A stretch of DNA of 64,000 bases from Prorocentrum cordatum (taxonomy: Eukaryota > Sar > Dinophyceae > Prorocentrales > Prorocentraceae), in contig CAUYUJ010007247.1 of NCBI GenBank assembly GCA_963575745.1, forward strand, positions 431,001 to 495,000, written 5' to 3'. The notes beneath the pieces were generated by a model. That model ran no database searches. It saw only the letters and a program-made list of their open reading frames with translations, and was not told the DNA's origin. The position numbers were made by a program, and so were the translations under genes. Shown piece by piece: positions 18,501 to 27,782 of the stretch. Position 1 is the first letter of the stretch, and every line of letters begins with the position of its first letter.

Positions 18501-19077
18501 CGAAGGGGGGCCACGCGGTTCCCACCTCCAGCAGCCGCGCCCCCTCGACCTGCAGGGGGGCGTAGCGTGGTAGGGCCTCCCGGGCTCCCTTAACTTGGAG
18601 TGCAGCCGCGCGCCAGGGCCCGTCGTCTCCTGGCATCCGCAGCTCGCGCTGGGCGGCCTCCTCCACCAGCTCGCCCCACGGTGCTGCCGGCGACAGCTCG
18701 GTCCATCCGGCCTCCGTCATCCGCTGGCGTACCTCCTCCACCGTGGCACGAGTCACGAAGTCGGCCAGCTCGTTGTGGTAAGTCCGTAAGTAAAGTCCGT
18801 CCAGGACCCGGAACTTGTACCGTAGCTCCAGCATGGCCAGGACTCGAAGCAGGTGGCGCGCCACCGCGTTCCGTGCCCGGCGGCGTCGCAGCCAGCGGCT
18901 GACATTACTGTTGTCAGTGACGTACGGCAATAGAAGCTGGAACCAGTCCGGGCCCTTCTCGGCCGCCAAGGCTATCAGGCAGAGGAGTTCGACCACCGCG
19001 ATGATCTCCCCCTCCCCCTGCCAGGTGACCCCGGGGGCGGAGCGGAGCGTCTCCAGGTAGGGAGCCGCCTCCGCCAC
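15547..19077 (-). CDS. DIRS RNase H, C5-methyltransferase-like domain and tyrosine recombinase
   Basis: Three parts in order. RNase H: the coding sense begins upstream of the first Met (GGDATLDRIGALDW near 19110-19130) and continues through LPYVTDNSNVSRWLRR and YHNELADFVTR (residues ~45-110). Residues ~180-490 resemble C5-cytosine methyltransferases: LLEVGTAWPPFGEAW like motif I, then LLDAPVNYA, FGDVTARARAVQVWG like the RxR block, HDPRGPCHTARA, and RALHPKEIWCAQGG like motif X. The usual Pro-Cys nucleophile is not obvious. Residues ~655-975 are the tyrosine recombinase: FMLRASEY (~799), SSKTDQ (~851), HSLRIGGAT (~934) and GRWSTDAFHGYL (~958) supply Arg, Lys, HxxR, Trp/His and Tyr. It integrates circular element DNA. 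Confidence 0.85.
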   Translation of the reverse strand: MAEAAPYLETLRSAPGVTWQGEGEIIAVVELLCLIALAAEKGPDWFQLLLPYVTDNSNVSRWLRRRRARNAVARHLLRVLAMLELRYKFRVLDGLYLRTYHNELADFVTRATVEEVRQRMTEAGWTELSPAAPWGELVEEAAQRELRMPGDDGPWRAAALQVKGAREALPRYAPLQVEGARLLEVGTAWPPFGEAWESLGGSALLAPWDVGDRWGPDDGDHPRDPTGAPRIRWLCASLSEDPGGREATGLERLLITTRPLAVLLDAPVNYAAVRLGARLRRLGYVALSPETRLLCTHFGDVTARARAVQVWGCGERVRAPSLIPPLGQPCVEPRGLCQLWKEAGRPPLDELRLDLNNGTLLVDPRISTTGDRMMPWPRGTWQPAGGGRAQRVVIHDPRGPCHTARAKPDPLKGYANTLILEGSEGGWTARALHPKEIWCAQGGTAELWDVLGLGGMPIAERMRQAARALPRRTARWVLQWAERLLRQAVEAASAGEAPGARAGVGPDHDRLANDEMVKLWLKAWLQAPDRPSGPFEAALEAGKTTDDAARLADQLDPPATARSTAAGEDGAGGERVGAVTFAVPEGAGMPRPSATDGAGGEARPPRKTRRRTRSAPAPALVKPAAWRHAGGGAPKGVQGELTDPRELDATATEAMLAKLAEGTRANYSAGWRNWVLWRRLRGRGPHLQGETRGARLTDEDDLIRYVVYLCKVMKRRATTIRQRLFAIRYAHTLAGLGDVTSDRRRLWTTIEGLRRWDGKAKRKLPATPRMLRWLREYLFAHGTATRREATILWAALMTGYFFMLRASEYLVQEDRSWSMGRVVRGQDVQGLRGGTPSAWLSDCDEVVLTITSSKTDQFNAGCVRNHYRSGVELCVVDALADLQRELPDRFGRGTEAGLPLFRRPDGHPIMREEVQGLLQLAAAACGVDAGQMGSHSLRIGGATALYHACRDLEAVKRFGRWSTDAFHGYLWEDHRRQAPFARGMAEGHALLAPDARGDDGVAAGARPDRLAGSDPPPFGSDLRPSERPAWAPGRPPWARPSARAGSNMEGEGEEGPVRYEPGRGVNGRVGKQQAGPTGVHVGAGASRCGGIPVDLSPSTPLSPPPPIAPGTPTSSWSSHPQPSPTPERGTRAARAPQPRAPAAPPPRAPAACIMGFLVGLVAPDQRRAAMTTASWR

Positions 19078-22000
19078 GATGTACTCGCGCGAGGACCAGT
19101 CCAGCGCACCGATCCGATCCAGGGTGGCATCGCCTCCCAGCCAGCGCAGCTTGCCGAGCGCCCCCGGGAGTGCGAGGGCCTCGCGAACAGGCCCTCGAAG
19201 GAGGTCTCGACAGGCATCTCAAAGCAGACGCGCAGCCAATCCAGGGTCTGGTGCCAATCGTCCCACGCAGCCTCTACCATCTCGGGGTCGCCCGGCGGGT
19301 GGACGTAGGCCTGGCCTGGGTCACCCGACAGCATCCGGTGTACCGCTGGGAGCTCCAGGCTCAGGGCTGGAGCTGCGCAGGCGCAGAACTGGCCGAGCCC
19401 ACTTAGCTCCCTCGCGGTTCGCAGCCGTACCATGCGGCAGCCGAAGCTCAGCTCCGGCTCCGCCAGTAGGAAGCGCATCTTCATGGCCTTGGGCTCCGGG
19501 AGTCCAACTCGCTCGCGCTCGAAGTCCATGCTGAGCCCCCAGATAATCTGAGTGGTGGAGGGCTCCCCCTCGGCGTCCCTCTTGCTGACGTTCACTGCTT
19601 CGGACCCGAATACCTCACGTATGGATGCATCCAATGCGTCGCAGGCCATCCACGGCCGGACCCCAATGTCGGGCTCCACCACCACAGGGTCATCCATAAG
19701 CCACTCCGAGTGGAAGTGGGTGGTGTCGTGCCAGTGCGGCTCCCCAGGCCGATAGCTCTCGTGGAGCTCCCTCGCCGCCAGGGCGAGCATCATGTAATTG
19801 CCTGGGGCTCCCGTCCACCCAAACACCATGGCTAGGTAAACGACTCTGACGTCCCCCTCGATGCCAGCGCGGGCCCCCGGTAATGAGGTGCCAAAGTCCC
19901 CGACATCCGCCGGGGCGATGTCCAGCCACTTGAAGGCCCGCGAGACGTCCCGCTTGGCGCAGAGGAGGCGCGCTCCGGGATGGCGCGCGCGATGCCATAC
20001 CGCCGTCCTCGCCACCTGCCGATGGCGTGGCTGGACGGCAGGCGGGTGGTCGCGCTTGTGTGTGGCGGCGTTGGCCGAGAGCATCGCGTGGATCATACGC
20101 CCTTCGGACGATAGGGTTCTGTCCGGTAGCTGCTTTGGGACCCTCCGCAGGGGGGCTTCCACCAGCTCCGTCAAAAAACCCTCTGCCGCCTGGGAAGCCA
20201 CCAAGACGATCCCCCAGGTCACATCCGCCCATACCTTCTGGTAGGCCTCGTCGATGTGGGCTCGCACGCCGGGGTACGGCTGAGCTCGCTCGCGCCTCCG
20301 CGGCGCGCCCCGCCGTGCGGATGCCCCCCCTTCCGCCAGCTCCCGGACGTACTCGAAGTGCTCTCGGCTTAAACACCGTCGCACCGTGTCCCCCAGGACA
20401 CCCCGAAGGGGGTTGCCCAGGCGCTCGTGGCGCGCGCGCCTAAGCAGCGCGGCCGCTTCCTTCAGGGACCCCGTCCGCTGGAGGAGCCGATCCCCCAGCC
20501 CCACCAGGGTCCGCATGGCTTCGGGGTCGTACTCAGGGTGCTCCGCGCAGAAGGCCAGGTAGACCGTGGCCAGCTCCGCCGGGCTGCACCCGTCGAGGTC
20601 CTCCGCGATATCTCTGGCCGGGTCCTCGCAAGGGGGTCGAGGCTTGCCCGCACTCACCTCCCCCTGTGTCTCGCCCACCGGGGGCTTAGGAAGCCCCGCC
20701 AATGCTCGGTGCATGGCTGGGCTAAGCCTACCGCATTTTGAGCCGTCCCCTGAAGCCTGTAGGCGCTCGATTCCAGTGAAGTCGACGCCCTGCAGGCGCC
20801 CGGGCGCCTCCGCCCGGGCGATTTTGGGGGACGCCCCCGGGCCATCCTCCCATATAGGCGCCAACTGCCGACGCAGTTGGCTCACCGACCAGCGGTGATA
20901 GGCCCCTTTCAACACCTTTGCCCACGCAGCGCAAAGACGGGGGGCCCAAACCTGCGCCTCCTTGGTGCGCTTAATGCCCGAGCCAGGCACGTGATCTTTC
21001 AGCTCGACGTGGTGGTGGTCACGGGGGCAACGTCGCGCCAGCAACAGAGCGTGCAGGTACAGCCGGGGGCTGACGAGCCACCAGCTGCCCTTGCGATAGC
21101 GGCTCTCTGGCGCGTCGGACGGGGCCTTACCCCAGGCGCACATGTGGATCGGGACGATCATGGCCCCCGTCGCTCGACGCAGCTCGTGCATTGGGGCCTG
21201 GTCCCAAATCTTGGGGTAGCGGCCCGAGGGGCAGGAGGACTCGATGAGAAACTCCTTGCCGGCGTCGTGTAGGATGCGGCAGGTGTCGCACGTGAACTGA
21301 GTGTGGCTGTTACCAACGAGCTCGAACTCTTTGGAGCCGCCCCCCTCGGGGTGCTCCCACGTGCGGGTGCCCTGCGGGGTCCCGCCAGGCTGGGTCATGA
21401 GCCCGAGGTCGGTGTACGAGCCACACGGGGTACCCCAGCACCAAACGTTGGCCACATCGGGGCCCATGGGGGTCCGTGCGGCCTCCTGTAGGCGCGCGCG
21501 AACTGCCGGGTCGAGGGTGTCGTGAGCCGGCCGTGGGCCGGACTCTCGGAGTGGGTCGTCGTAGTATTCGATCGGCTCCAGCACCCGGATGCCCTCGGCG
21601 CGAAGCGCAGCCGACCAATTTCCCGAACCGGCGTACACCTCCTGGGCGATCAAACCGTACGCGAACGCGGGGTCGTGTCGAATTGGCATCGCGTTCGCCT
21701 CCAGGAGGCGTGCCTGGACGTCGGCTGGATGTTCCCCGAACGAGGCTGGCGCGCGTCCCACTGCGCGGCCCGCCCGACCTTCCGCTGCCTTGCAGTGGGT
21801 GCAGGGCGCGCTCTTGCCCGGGACGGTGGGTTCAACGTCTGGGCCTTCATCGAGCATCTCGCGCCAGCCGACACTCACGATCTCGCGGGACAGGCGTCCT
21901 GCGTGCCCCCAGCGCTGGCCTAGGGCCGCCGCCTCCGTGTGGGAGCGTGGGCGCAAGACGCGCATGTGGCCACGCCAGATCAGGAGCGGAATTACTTGAT

Positions 22001-25000
22001 CCTCCGCGCCGACACCCGTCCCCATTAGGTGGTCCACGCATAGGCGCCCACTGCCGTTGACACGGTGCACCTGGAGCGTGACGGTGTCGAGGTCGGTGAC
22101 GGGGCATGCTGCCAGGCAGCGATAGTCCTTGTCGTGGTGCGGGTGCACCGCATCATGGACGTAGGAACGGACATCGGCCTCCAGGGGCGTGATCCACGGT
22201 GGGGAGTCGCCCAGGGCACGAAGGGCCTCATGGGCCTCCTCCCATAGTGCATGGCGATACGTCGCGGCCAACTGCTGCACCGCGTAGGAGCTGGGCTCGC
22301 CCGCGCCCTCGCCCGCGCGTAGCAGGAGCACCCCAGCAGCCACGTGCAGTAGCAGGCACTGCCGCTCCTCGACGTCGCCCACCTCCAGGCCCATCGCCTG
22401 GCCCATCTCCTCCGCAGGGCTGAGGCGGTCCCGGTAGTCGAGGAAGTCCCACTGGATGCGGGTGCCCCCGTCCCAGAAGGTATAGGACCCGCGGCCTATC
22501 AGCCCGTCGGCGCCCCAAGCAACTGGGCCGACCTCGGCCCCGCCCTCGGTGACGTATCCTGCGGCGCAGCTAAGCGCCTCATGCAGGTCGGCTGCCTCAC
22601 TGCTGAGTCCCCGATGGCCTCGGTCCACGGCTTCCTCGAGGGCCCGCTCCACGGTGAGCCGCTCCCCGCGCAGGCGCGCCCCCAAGACGCGCCCGCGCAC
22701 GTGGCTCTGCAAGTACTCGCTGGCCCCCTTCAGAGGCGCGAAGATGCCCTCGGATTCGAGCTCCTGCATGAGCTTGAGGCGAAGCTCCGGCCCATCACCC
22801 GCGGGCTGGGCGTCCCAAGTGGCCGCCGCGCGCGGGCGGTCGTGGTCTTCGAGCCATCCGAAGTCGGGGCCCTTAACCGCTTCCCGGAGGTCGGATTCCA
22901 TCGCGGTAAGCTGGAGCGCGGTGTAGTCGTCCGGGGCCTGCCCCGGGCCCGGGTCGCCCGCCGCTCGCGAGCCGCTACCACGGCCACGGCCCTTTTCCTT
23001 CTGGGAGTCAGGGGCAGCAGGGGGGGACGTGTCCTCGCCAACCTTCTCGGCCTCGGCTGCCTTGGCTTGCGAGCGTAGCTGCGCAATCATCCCATCCACC
23101 TGCTTGGGGTCAATCCGGGGCGTCCCAAGGAGCCCCCCGCGCCTCGTGAGCTGCATGACTACCGAGTAGTCCAATCCGCGCGTTGACTTGATGGGGTCAT
23201 GGGAGTTAGGGCAGTCGCAAGCCTTCCGCGAGCAGCCCATGTGCGTGGTGGCCCCCCAGCAGATAGGGACGTTGTCCTTATTGCGGGGCGCATGCGCCAC
23301 GGATCGCGTACGCTCCGGGCGTGTTAGTTCCTTGCCCGCTGGGTACGCCCTCTTGGGGGCTGTCCCCGCTGGGGCTCCGGTGCCCGCCTTGGGTCCCGCC
23401 TTCGGCTGGGGCCCAGCCCCCGCCTTGGGCCTGTCATCACCCTGCGCCGTGGGCCGGGGCTCGCCCATTTCCTCGCCCCCTCCCGCCTTTGGCGGTCGCT
23501 TCGTGAGGTGGGCGCTCAGCTGCCCATTGAGGAGGCGCGCGAGTGCGGCCTTACGCCGGGGCACGACTACCTGCTGGTAGTAGGCATTCGGGTCCCCGAG
23601 GTCAAACGTTCGGGGCAAGTCGTAGCCGTTCTCCGGCATGAGCAGGATGTACTTGATGTCCTCCCTCCTCGGGTTCTCGGTGTCGAGCTCTCGGCAGAGC
23701 CGTCGCCTCAGCTCCCGTAGCTCCTCGACCCAGGTGCTTCGGAGCTCTTCCCACAGATCCTTGACCCAATGGTCTGGGAACTCCGAGGGGTCCCTCTCGA
23801 AGGCCGCCTCCAAGAACCCTAGCGACCGCCGACGCTCTGCCCCGTGTGCGACCCCTACGATGGACTCGAACATCTGGATCTCGCACCGGGCCCTCTTGAA
23901 CCAGGTCGCCATGTGGGTGGCGGGCCGCTGGCGGGGCTCCAGCTTGTCGTCCACAGGGAGCCGGTAGCCATCGAAGTCCTCGTCACGCGCGGGGACGCAG
24001 TCGTCCACTGCCAGGTCGTGTGGACCCGTCCCGAAGGCGAGCGCCGCGTAGCCGTGCGCCACACGGTTGGTAACCAGGCAGGGAAACCCGATCGTCTTGA
24101 GCGTGCTCTTGGAGTGCGCACACATGCGCTTGAGGGAGTCGAACAAGTCCTTCCCCGTGATCCCCTCGCAGGCCTCAACCACGAAGGTGTTGCATCCCCT
24201 GGCTATGTAAAGATCCAGTTCCTCGTCCCGACCGATCCCTGCCCTGGTGCCCCGGGCCTTCTTGTCGCCCTCGGTGGCCCGCGCCTGCCGCTCGGCGGCG
24301 AGGACGTGGCGTTCGGTGAGGCGGTTCTGGCGATCCAGGCGCTCGATGATCTGGGCTTCGGCCTCGGCTGTAAGCCCGCCCAGGGCGCCCGCCGCCCCGG
24401 CGTCGTCTGGACCCCCGGCTCGCTCCCCACCCAGGCCACCCCCGTGGGGCGTCTGGCCAGTGAGGTGGCCAAGGACCGAGGCTCCGTCGAGGAGCGGGTT
24501 GGCCCCACGAGCGGGCCCCCCGCGTCCATCGCGTGCCAGTAGGTCCCGATCGCCCAGCAAGCCCCGGCGTGGGCCCGTGGGTTGGACGGGGGGCATGGCC
24601 CCGAAGAGCTCGCGTCGGGGTCCCTGCCTCGGGCTGGGATCCCGTCCCCGCGCCGAGCGGCTCCGCGACCCCTCGCGTGAGAGGCTGCCCTGCAGGGGAA
24701 CCTTGTCGGCGGCCGCAGCACGCTCCCGCGCGCGCGCTTCCAGCTGCGCATCCTCCAAATCCGCGAGGGCGCGCTCCAGATCGGACCCCAGTGGGCCCGC
24801 CGCTGCCACCTGTGCGACTCTCCGCCGCAGCTGCCGTTCCGCCTGATCAAGCGGAACCCCGAGCAGGTCCGCGGTCATACCTAATGCGCTGAGGGCCGCC
24901 GCTTGGCCCCCCCGTCCCTTGAGATCCTCGGCTCGCAAGGAATCCATGAATATTTCGAGGGGGTCGGGCTCCTCAGCATCCTCGCTCACGCCGGCGGCGG

Positions 25001-27707
25001 CCGCCGCCAAGCGCGACGGTGCCGCCACGGGGGCAGGGCGGGGCAAGCCCTCCATCCCGGGCGCAGGTTGCGCCCCCTGCGCACCGCCCCGCCGATGGTG
25101 GCCGAGTGTGCGCACCGGGTCGTGCTGCAGCTGATGGCGCTCCGTGCTCGTCAGGTAGCGCCGCCTCCAGCCGCTCGCGCTTTCCACGTCCACACCGTCC
25201 CATTGCTCCTGGCGTAACATCGCCAGCAGATCCTGCGGGATGTGGTGGGCGATGACACGCAACCCCACTTCCCGCGCGCCTTGGGGGACCTCGTACAGCA
25301 GCCGATTGATCCAATCTATCGGGTAGCGCCCGTCCTCCAGCGGAGGGGGATGCCGTACGACCTCGCTGGCTGGGACCTCCACCCTGACGCCCTCGAGGCT
25401 AGTCCCGATGATAAGTCGGGCGTCCCCGCCAGTGCCCCGTACGTCGAGCCCCTCGCATTCTCCCAATAGAATATACCAAGGACTCGCCGGGGGCGCGCCG
25501 TACGCCTCCTCGGTCCCCCGAGGGTCGCCCGGGAGTATCGGGCAGACCTTCACGAGTAAGGGCTCCTGGAGCCACCCGTGATGGGCGATCCGATCGCCCG
25601 GGGCTCCGCGGTCGGCAGACCGTGAGCGTCCGCTGGCCCTTGCTTCCGCGGAGCGCGAACGACGCGGCTGCGGCCCAGAGGCTAAGGCCTGCACCCCCGA
25701 GGGCTCAACATCGACGGATGGGGCCACGGCGGGCGGTGGCGGTGCAGCGGGCGGGGGGTAGACCGGCCCGGGCGCTAAGCCAACTCCATCGGCGGCATGC
25801 GCGGTCCAATCGCGCGCCCTGGCGGGGCTTGGGGCCCGCACTCGCATGCGACGGCGCAGGCCCCCGAGGATCCCAGGTTGGACCGTCGCTTCGACGCGCA
25901 CGGTGTGACCCTCGTCCCGTCGGAGGTGTTCCCCGCACATCGGGGCCCCCCCACAGCTACCCTTCGCCATGCGGAGGCAAGTGGGGAGGCTGCATTTGCG
26001 GCCGACCAGGGTAGACCGGTACTTCTGCGCATGGTGGGCGCAGAGGTGCACCTGTGCATTGAGGCAATGCCCCGGCCGGGGGACGTCCGACACCTCTGCG
26101 TCCTCCTGTAGCAGAACAGTCGCCTCCTGCATCCCTCGGTCGCCGCACCCCTCCGGCTGGAGGGGGCGTGCGCCACCTGCGAGCTGCGCCCCAACTTGTG
26201 CGGCTTGGCAGGGGCGCTCCTCCGCCTCCACCTCGCTCTCCGAATCGATGTCCAGGCGGCGATAGCCCGTGGCGTCGGTGATGTAGCGGGGCTCCGGCCG
26301 GCCCCGGCACAGCCATCCAAGTACCGACCAGGGTGAGCAAAGCAGCCACTTGGCGACCCCGAATACCTTCCGGAGTCCCACGCCGACTGCCCGGCAGGCT
26401 GTGGCCTTTCCGTGCTCAGCCAAGTCCACGATCTGTGTGTGGTCAATGGCCGCGTACTGGTCGACATGCATGGGGTGCGCCACTGGACAGGAGGCGCACT
26501 CGACGGCACGGCATAGATGCACGTTCCCTGTCTCCTCGAGGTTCAGCCGCCACTTACGACTGGTGCACCCCAGAACCTGCCCGATCTTGATGTTGAGCCC
26601 GTGGCGGTCCAGTCGGTACCGGTCCGCGAAGTTGCAGCTGATGCGGGCCACCTGCCCGTGCTTGCGCAGAAGCACGTGGTTGTGCGCCCGATTGGTTCCC
26701 CGGCCGCGGACCCCCTTTGTGTAGAACTCCGTTTCCGCCGCGCCGCCCAAGCCCGGCCCGCGCCAGCGCACCAGCAAGGGGGTCGGAGGGGGCGGGGGGA
26801 GATGGGCGCCGGGCCCATCGCCTCCGCGTCGCTGGCAGCACCGGGTAATCTGGTACCACGCCCAGCGGAGTCCCCCGGCTGCCCACAGCATAGGCTGGGC
26901 TGCGGTGTTGACGATGAAGGCCAGGGCACCCAACACGAACGTGAAGATGCCTAAGGCGAAGCAAAGGACCGCGGTCTCCCACCAGTACCCGAGCATCTTA
27001 ACGCCCAGGCGGTCGATGGCGGATCCAATCCATCCGCCGCTCGTGCGGATCGTGCCAGTGTGGTCGGGGGAGCTCACCCACGCTCCGTAGCCCACGAACT
27101 CGAAGACCCAGGCTGCGAATCCCCAACCGGGACCTGGCCCCGCCTCCGGGGGCGGGGTAGGTGGCGGCGGCGGCGGTGGGGGTACGTTCCGGCCAGCCCA
27201 CCAATGGGGCAGGTGCGGGACCCAACCACTCCACCCCCAATACCCGTCCAGCCCGCGCGGCGGGTCAGGCTCGCCATCGCCCGTCCGGTTTCCCGGGGCG
27301 GACGGCTGCCCAGGCGCGCCCGCGGGCTCGTCGTTCCCTCCGTATGCCGGCGTAGCTGGGCTACCCGTGGGCTCGCCCTCGCCTACGCGCCCGATGCCCG
27401 CGGGTGTGGTCGTTGTGGTCGACCCTGACCGCGGCGGCGCAAGGGCGCCCGGCGCCCCCGGGGGCTTGGCCTGCGGCCCTCGCCCCTTTCCCCCTGCAGG
27501 CGCGGGCTTGGCGGGCGGTCCTCGCCCCTTGCCTTGCCCCCCACCGCCTGGCGGCAGCGCTGTCGGCCCGGGCAGGGCTGACGGCGTCGGCGCTGGGACC
27601 TCATTTCCCCCGCGCCCGAACGGCAGCCAGCCAAGTGCCCCTTGGACCGTGAAAGCACCGCCCGTAACCAAGATCATCAGGTGCGCTCCCAGGAAGCCCA
27701 CAGCCAT
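18975..27707 (-). CDS. DIRS gag-like region and reverse transcriptase polyprotein
   Basis: A 2910-codon frame, meaningful to about 19190, where the frame must change to continue into RNase H. Order: hydrophobic N-terminus (residues ~4-25); Pro/Gly-rich region; a hydrophobic segment ~239-278; two Cys/His clusters (~355-410 and ~545-592); a CCCH finger CWGATTHMGCSRKACDCPNS (~1481-1501); a Rossmann/methyltransferase-like region ~2015-2200 (VYAGSGNWSAALRAEGI, then GTPCGSYTDLG, then LIESSCPSGRYPKIW); and RT ~2560-2760 with CAKRDVSRAFKWLDI (motif A), VFGWTGAPGNYMML (B) and LMDDPVVVEP (catalytic MDD). The length is unusual for a DIRS ORF, so gag and RT seem fused. The frame change may be a decay event or programmed. 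Confidence 0.85.
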   Translation of the reverse strand: MAVGFLGAHLMILVTGGAFTVQGALGWLPFGRGGNEVPAPTPSALPGPTALPPGGGGQGKGRGPPAKPAPAGGKGRGPQAKPPGAPGALAPPRSGSTTTTTPAGIGRVGEGEPTGSPATPAYGGNDEPAGAPGQPSAPGNRTGDGEPDPPRGLDGYWGWSGWVPHLPHWWAGRNVPPPPPPPPTPPPEAGPGPGWGFAAWVFEFVGYGAWVSSPDHTGTIRTSGGWIGSAIDRLGVKMLGYWWETAVLCFALGIFTFVLGALAFIVNTAAQPMLWAAGGLRWAWYQITRCCQRRGGDGPGAHLPPPPPTPLLVRWRGPGLGGAAETEFYTKGVRGRGTNRAHNHVLLRKHGQVARISCNFADRYRLDRHGLNIKIGQVLGCTSRKWRLNLEETGNVHLCRAVECASCPVAHPMHVDQYAAIDHTQIVDLAEHGKATACRAVGVGLRKVFGVAKWLLCSPWSVLGWLCRGRPEPRYITDATGYRRLDIDSESEVEAEERPCQAAQVGAQLAGGARPLQPEGCGDRGMQEATVLLQEDAEVSDVPRPGHCLNAQVHLCAHHAQKYRSTLVGRKCSLPTCLRMAKGSCGGAPMCGEHLRRDEGHTVRVEATVQPGILGGLRRRMRVRAPSPARARDWTAHAADGVGLAPGPVYPPPAAPPPPAVAPSVDVEPSGVQALASGPQPRRSRSAEARASGRSRSADRGAPGDRIAHHGWLQEPLLVKVCPILPGDPRGTEEAYGAPPASPWYILLGECEGLDVRGTGGDARLIIGTSLEGVRVEVPASEVVRHPPPLEDGRYPIDWINRLLYEVPQGAREVGLRVIAHHIPQDLLAMLRQEQWDGVDVESASGWRRRYLTSTERHQLQHDPVRTLGHHRRGGAQGAQPAPGMEGLPRPAPVAAPSRLAAAAAGVSEDAEEPDPLEIFMDSLRAEDLKGRGGQAAALSALGMTADLLGVPLDQAERQLRRRVAQVAAAGPLGSDLERALADLEDAQLEARARERAAAADKVPLQGSLSREGSRSRSARGRDPSPRQGPRRELFGAMPPVQPTGPRRGLLGDRDLLARDGRGGPARGANPLLDGASVLGHLTGQTPHGGGLGGERAGGPDDAGAAGALGGLTAEAEAQIIERLDRQNRLTERHVLAAERQARATEGDKKARGTRAGIGRDEELDLYIARGCNTFVVEACEGITGKDLFDSLKRMCAHSKSTLKTIGFPCLVTNRVAHGYAALAFGTGPHDLAVDDCVPARDEDFDGYRLPVDDKLEPRQRPATHMATWFKRARCEIQMFESIVGVAHGAERRRSLGFLEAAFERDPSEFPDHWVKDLWEELRSTWVEELRELRRRLCRELDTENPRREDIKYILLMPENGYDLPRTFDLGDPNAYYQQVVVPRRKAALARLLNGQLSAHLTKRPPKAGGGEEMGEPRPTAQGDDRPKAGAGPQPKAGPKAGTGAPAGTAPKRAYPAGKELTRPERTRSVAHAPRNKDNVPICWGATTHMGCSRKACDCPNSHDPIKSTRGLDYSVVMQLTRRGGLLGTPRIDPKQVDGMIAQLRSQAKAAEAEKVGEDTSPPAAPDSQKEKGRGRGSGSRAAGDPGPGQAPDDYTALQLTAMESDLREAVKGPDFGWLEDHDRPRAAATWDAQPAGDGPELRLKLMQELESEGIFAPLKGASEYLQSHVRGRVLGARLRGERLTVERALEEAVDRGHRGLSSEAADLHEALSCAAGYVTEGGAEVGPVAWGADGLIGRGSYTFWDGGTRIQWDFLDYRDRLSPAEEMGQAMGLEVGDVEERQCLLLHVAAGVLLLRAGEGAGEPSSYAVQQLAATYRHALWEEAHEALRALGDSPPWITPLEADVRSYVHDAVHPHHDKDYRCLAACPVTDLDTVTLQVHRVNGSGRLCVDHLMGTGVGAEDQVIPLLIWRGHMRVLRPRSHTEAAALGQRWGHAGRLSREIVSVGWREMLDEGPDVEPTVPGKSAPCTHCKAAEGRAGRAVGRAPASFGEHPADVQARLLEANAMPIRHDPAFAYGLIAQEVYAGSGNWSAALRAEGIRVLEPIEYYDDPLRESGPRPAHDTLDPAVRARLQEAARTPMGPDVANVWCWGTPCGSYTDLGLMTQPGGTPQGTRTWEHPEGGGSKEFELVGNSHTQFTCDTCRILHDAGKEFLIESSCPSGRYPKIWDQAPMHELRRATGAMIVPIHMCAWGKAPSDAPESRYRKGSWWLVSPRLYLHALLLARRCPRDHHHVELKDHVPGSGIKRTKEAQVWAPRLCAAWAKVLKGAYHRWSVSQLRRQLAPIWEDGPGASPKIARAEAPGRLQGVDFTGIERLQASGDGSKCGRLSPAMHRALAGLPKPPVGETQGEVSAGKPRPPCEDPARDIAEDLDGCSPAELATVYLAFCAEHPEYDPEAMRTLVGLGDRLLQRTGSLKEAAALLRRARHERLGNPLRGVLGDTVRRCLSREHFEYVRELAEGGASARRGAPRRRERAQPYPGVRAHIDEAYQKVWADVTWGIVLVASQAAEGFLTELVEAPLRRVPKQLPDRTLSSEGRMIHAMLSANAATHKRDHPPAVQPRHRQVARTAVWHRARHPGARLLCAKRDVSRAFKWLDIAPADVGDFGTSLPGARAGIEGDVRVVYLAMVFGWTGAPGNYMMLALAARELHESYRPGEPHWHDTTHFHSEWLMDDPVVVEPDIGVRPWMACDALDASIREVFGSEAVNVSKRDAEGEPSTTQIIWGLSMDFERERVGLPEPKAMKMRFLLAEPELSFGCRMVRLRTARELSGLGQFCACAAPALSLELPAVHRMLSGDPGQAYVHPPGDPEMVEAAWDDWHQTLDWLRVCFEMPVETSFEGLFARPSHSRGRSASCAGWEAMPPWIGSVRWTGPRASTSWRRRLPTWRRSAPPPGSPGRGRGRSSRWSNSSA

Positions 27708-27782
27708 GGCACCACAGACGCGCTACCTAGTCCGCGGACTAGCACGGCTGTGGTTGTGGCCGCCCCGCGGCCCCCCGGAACA

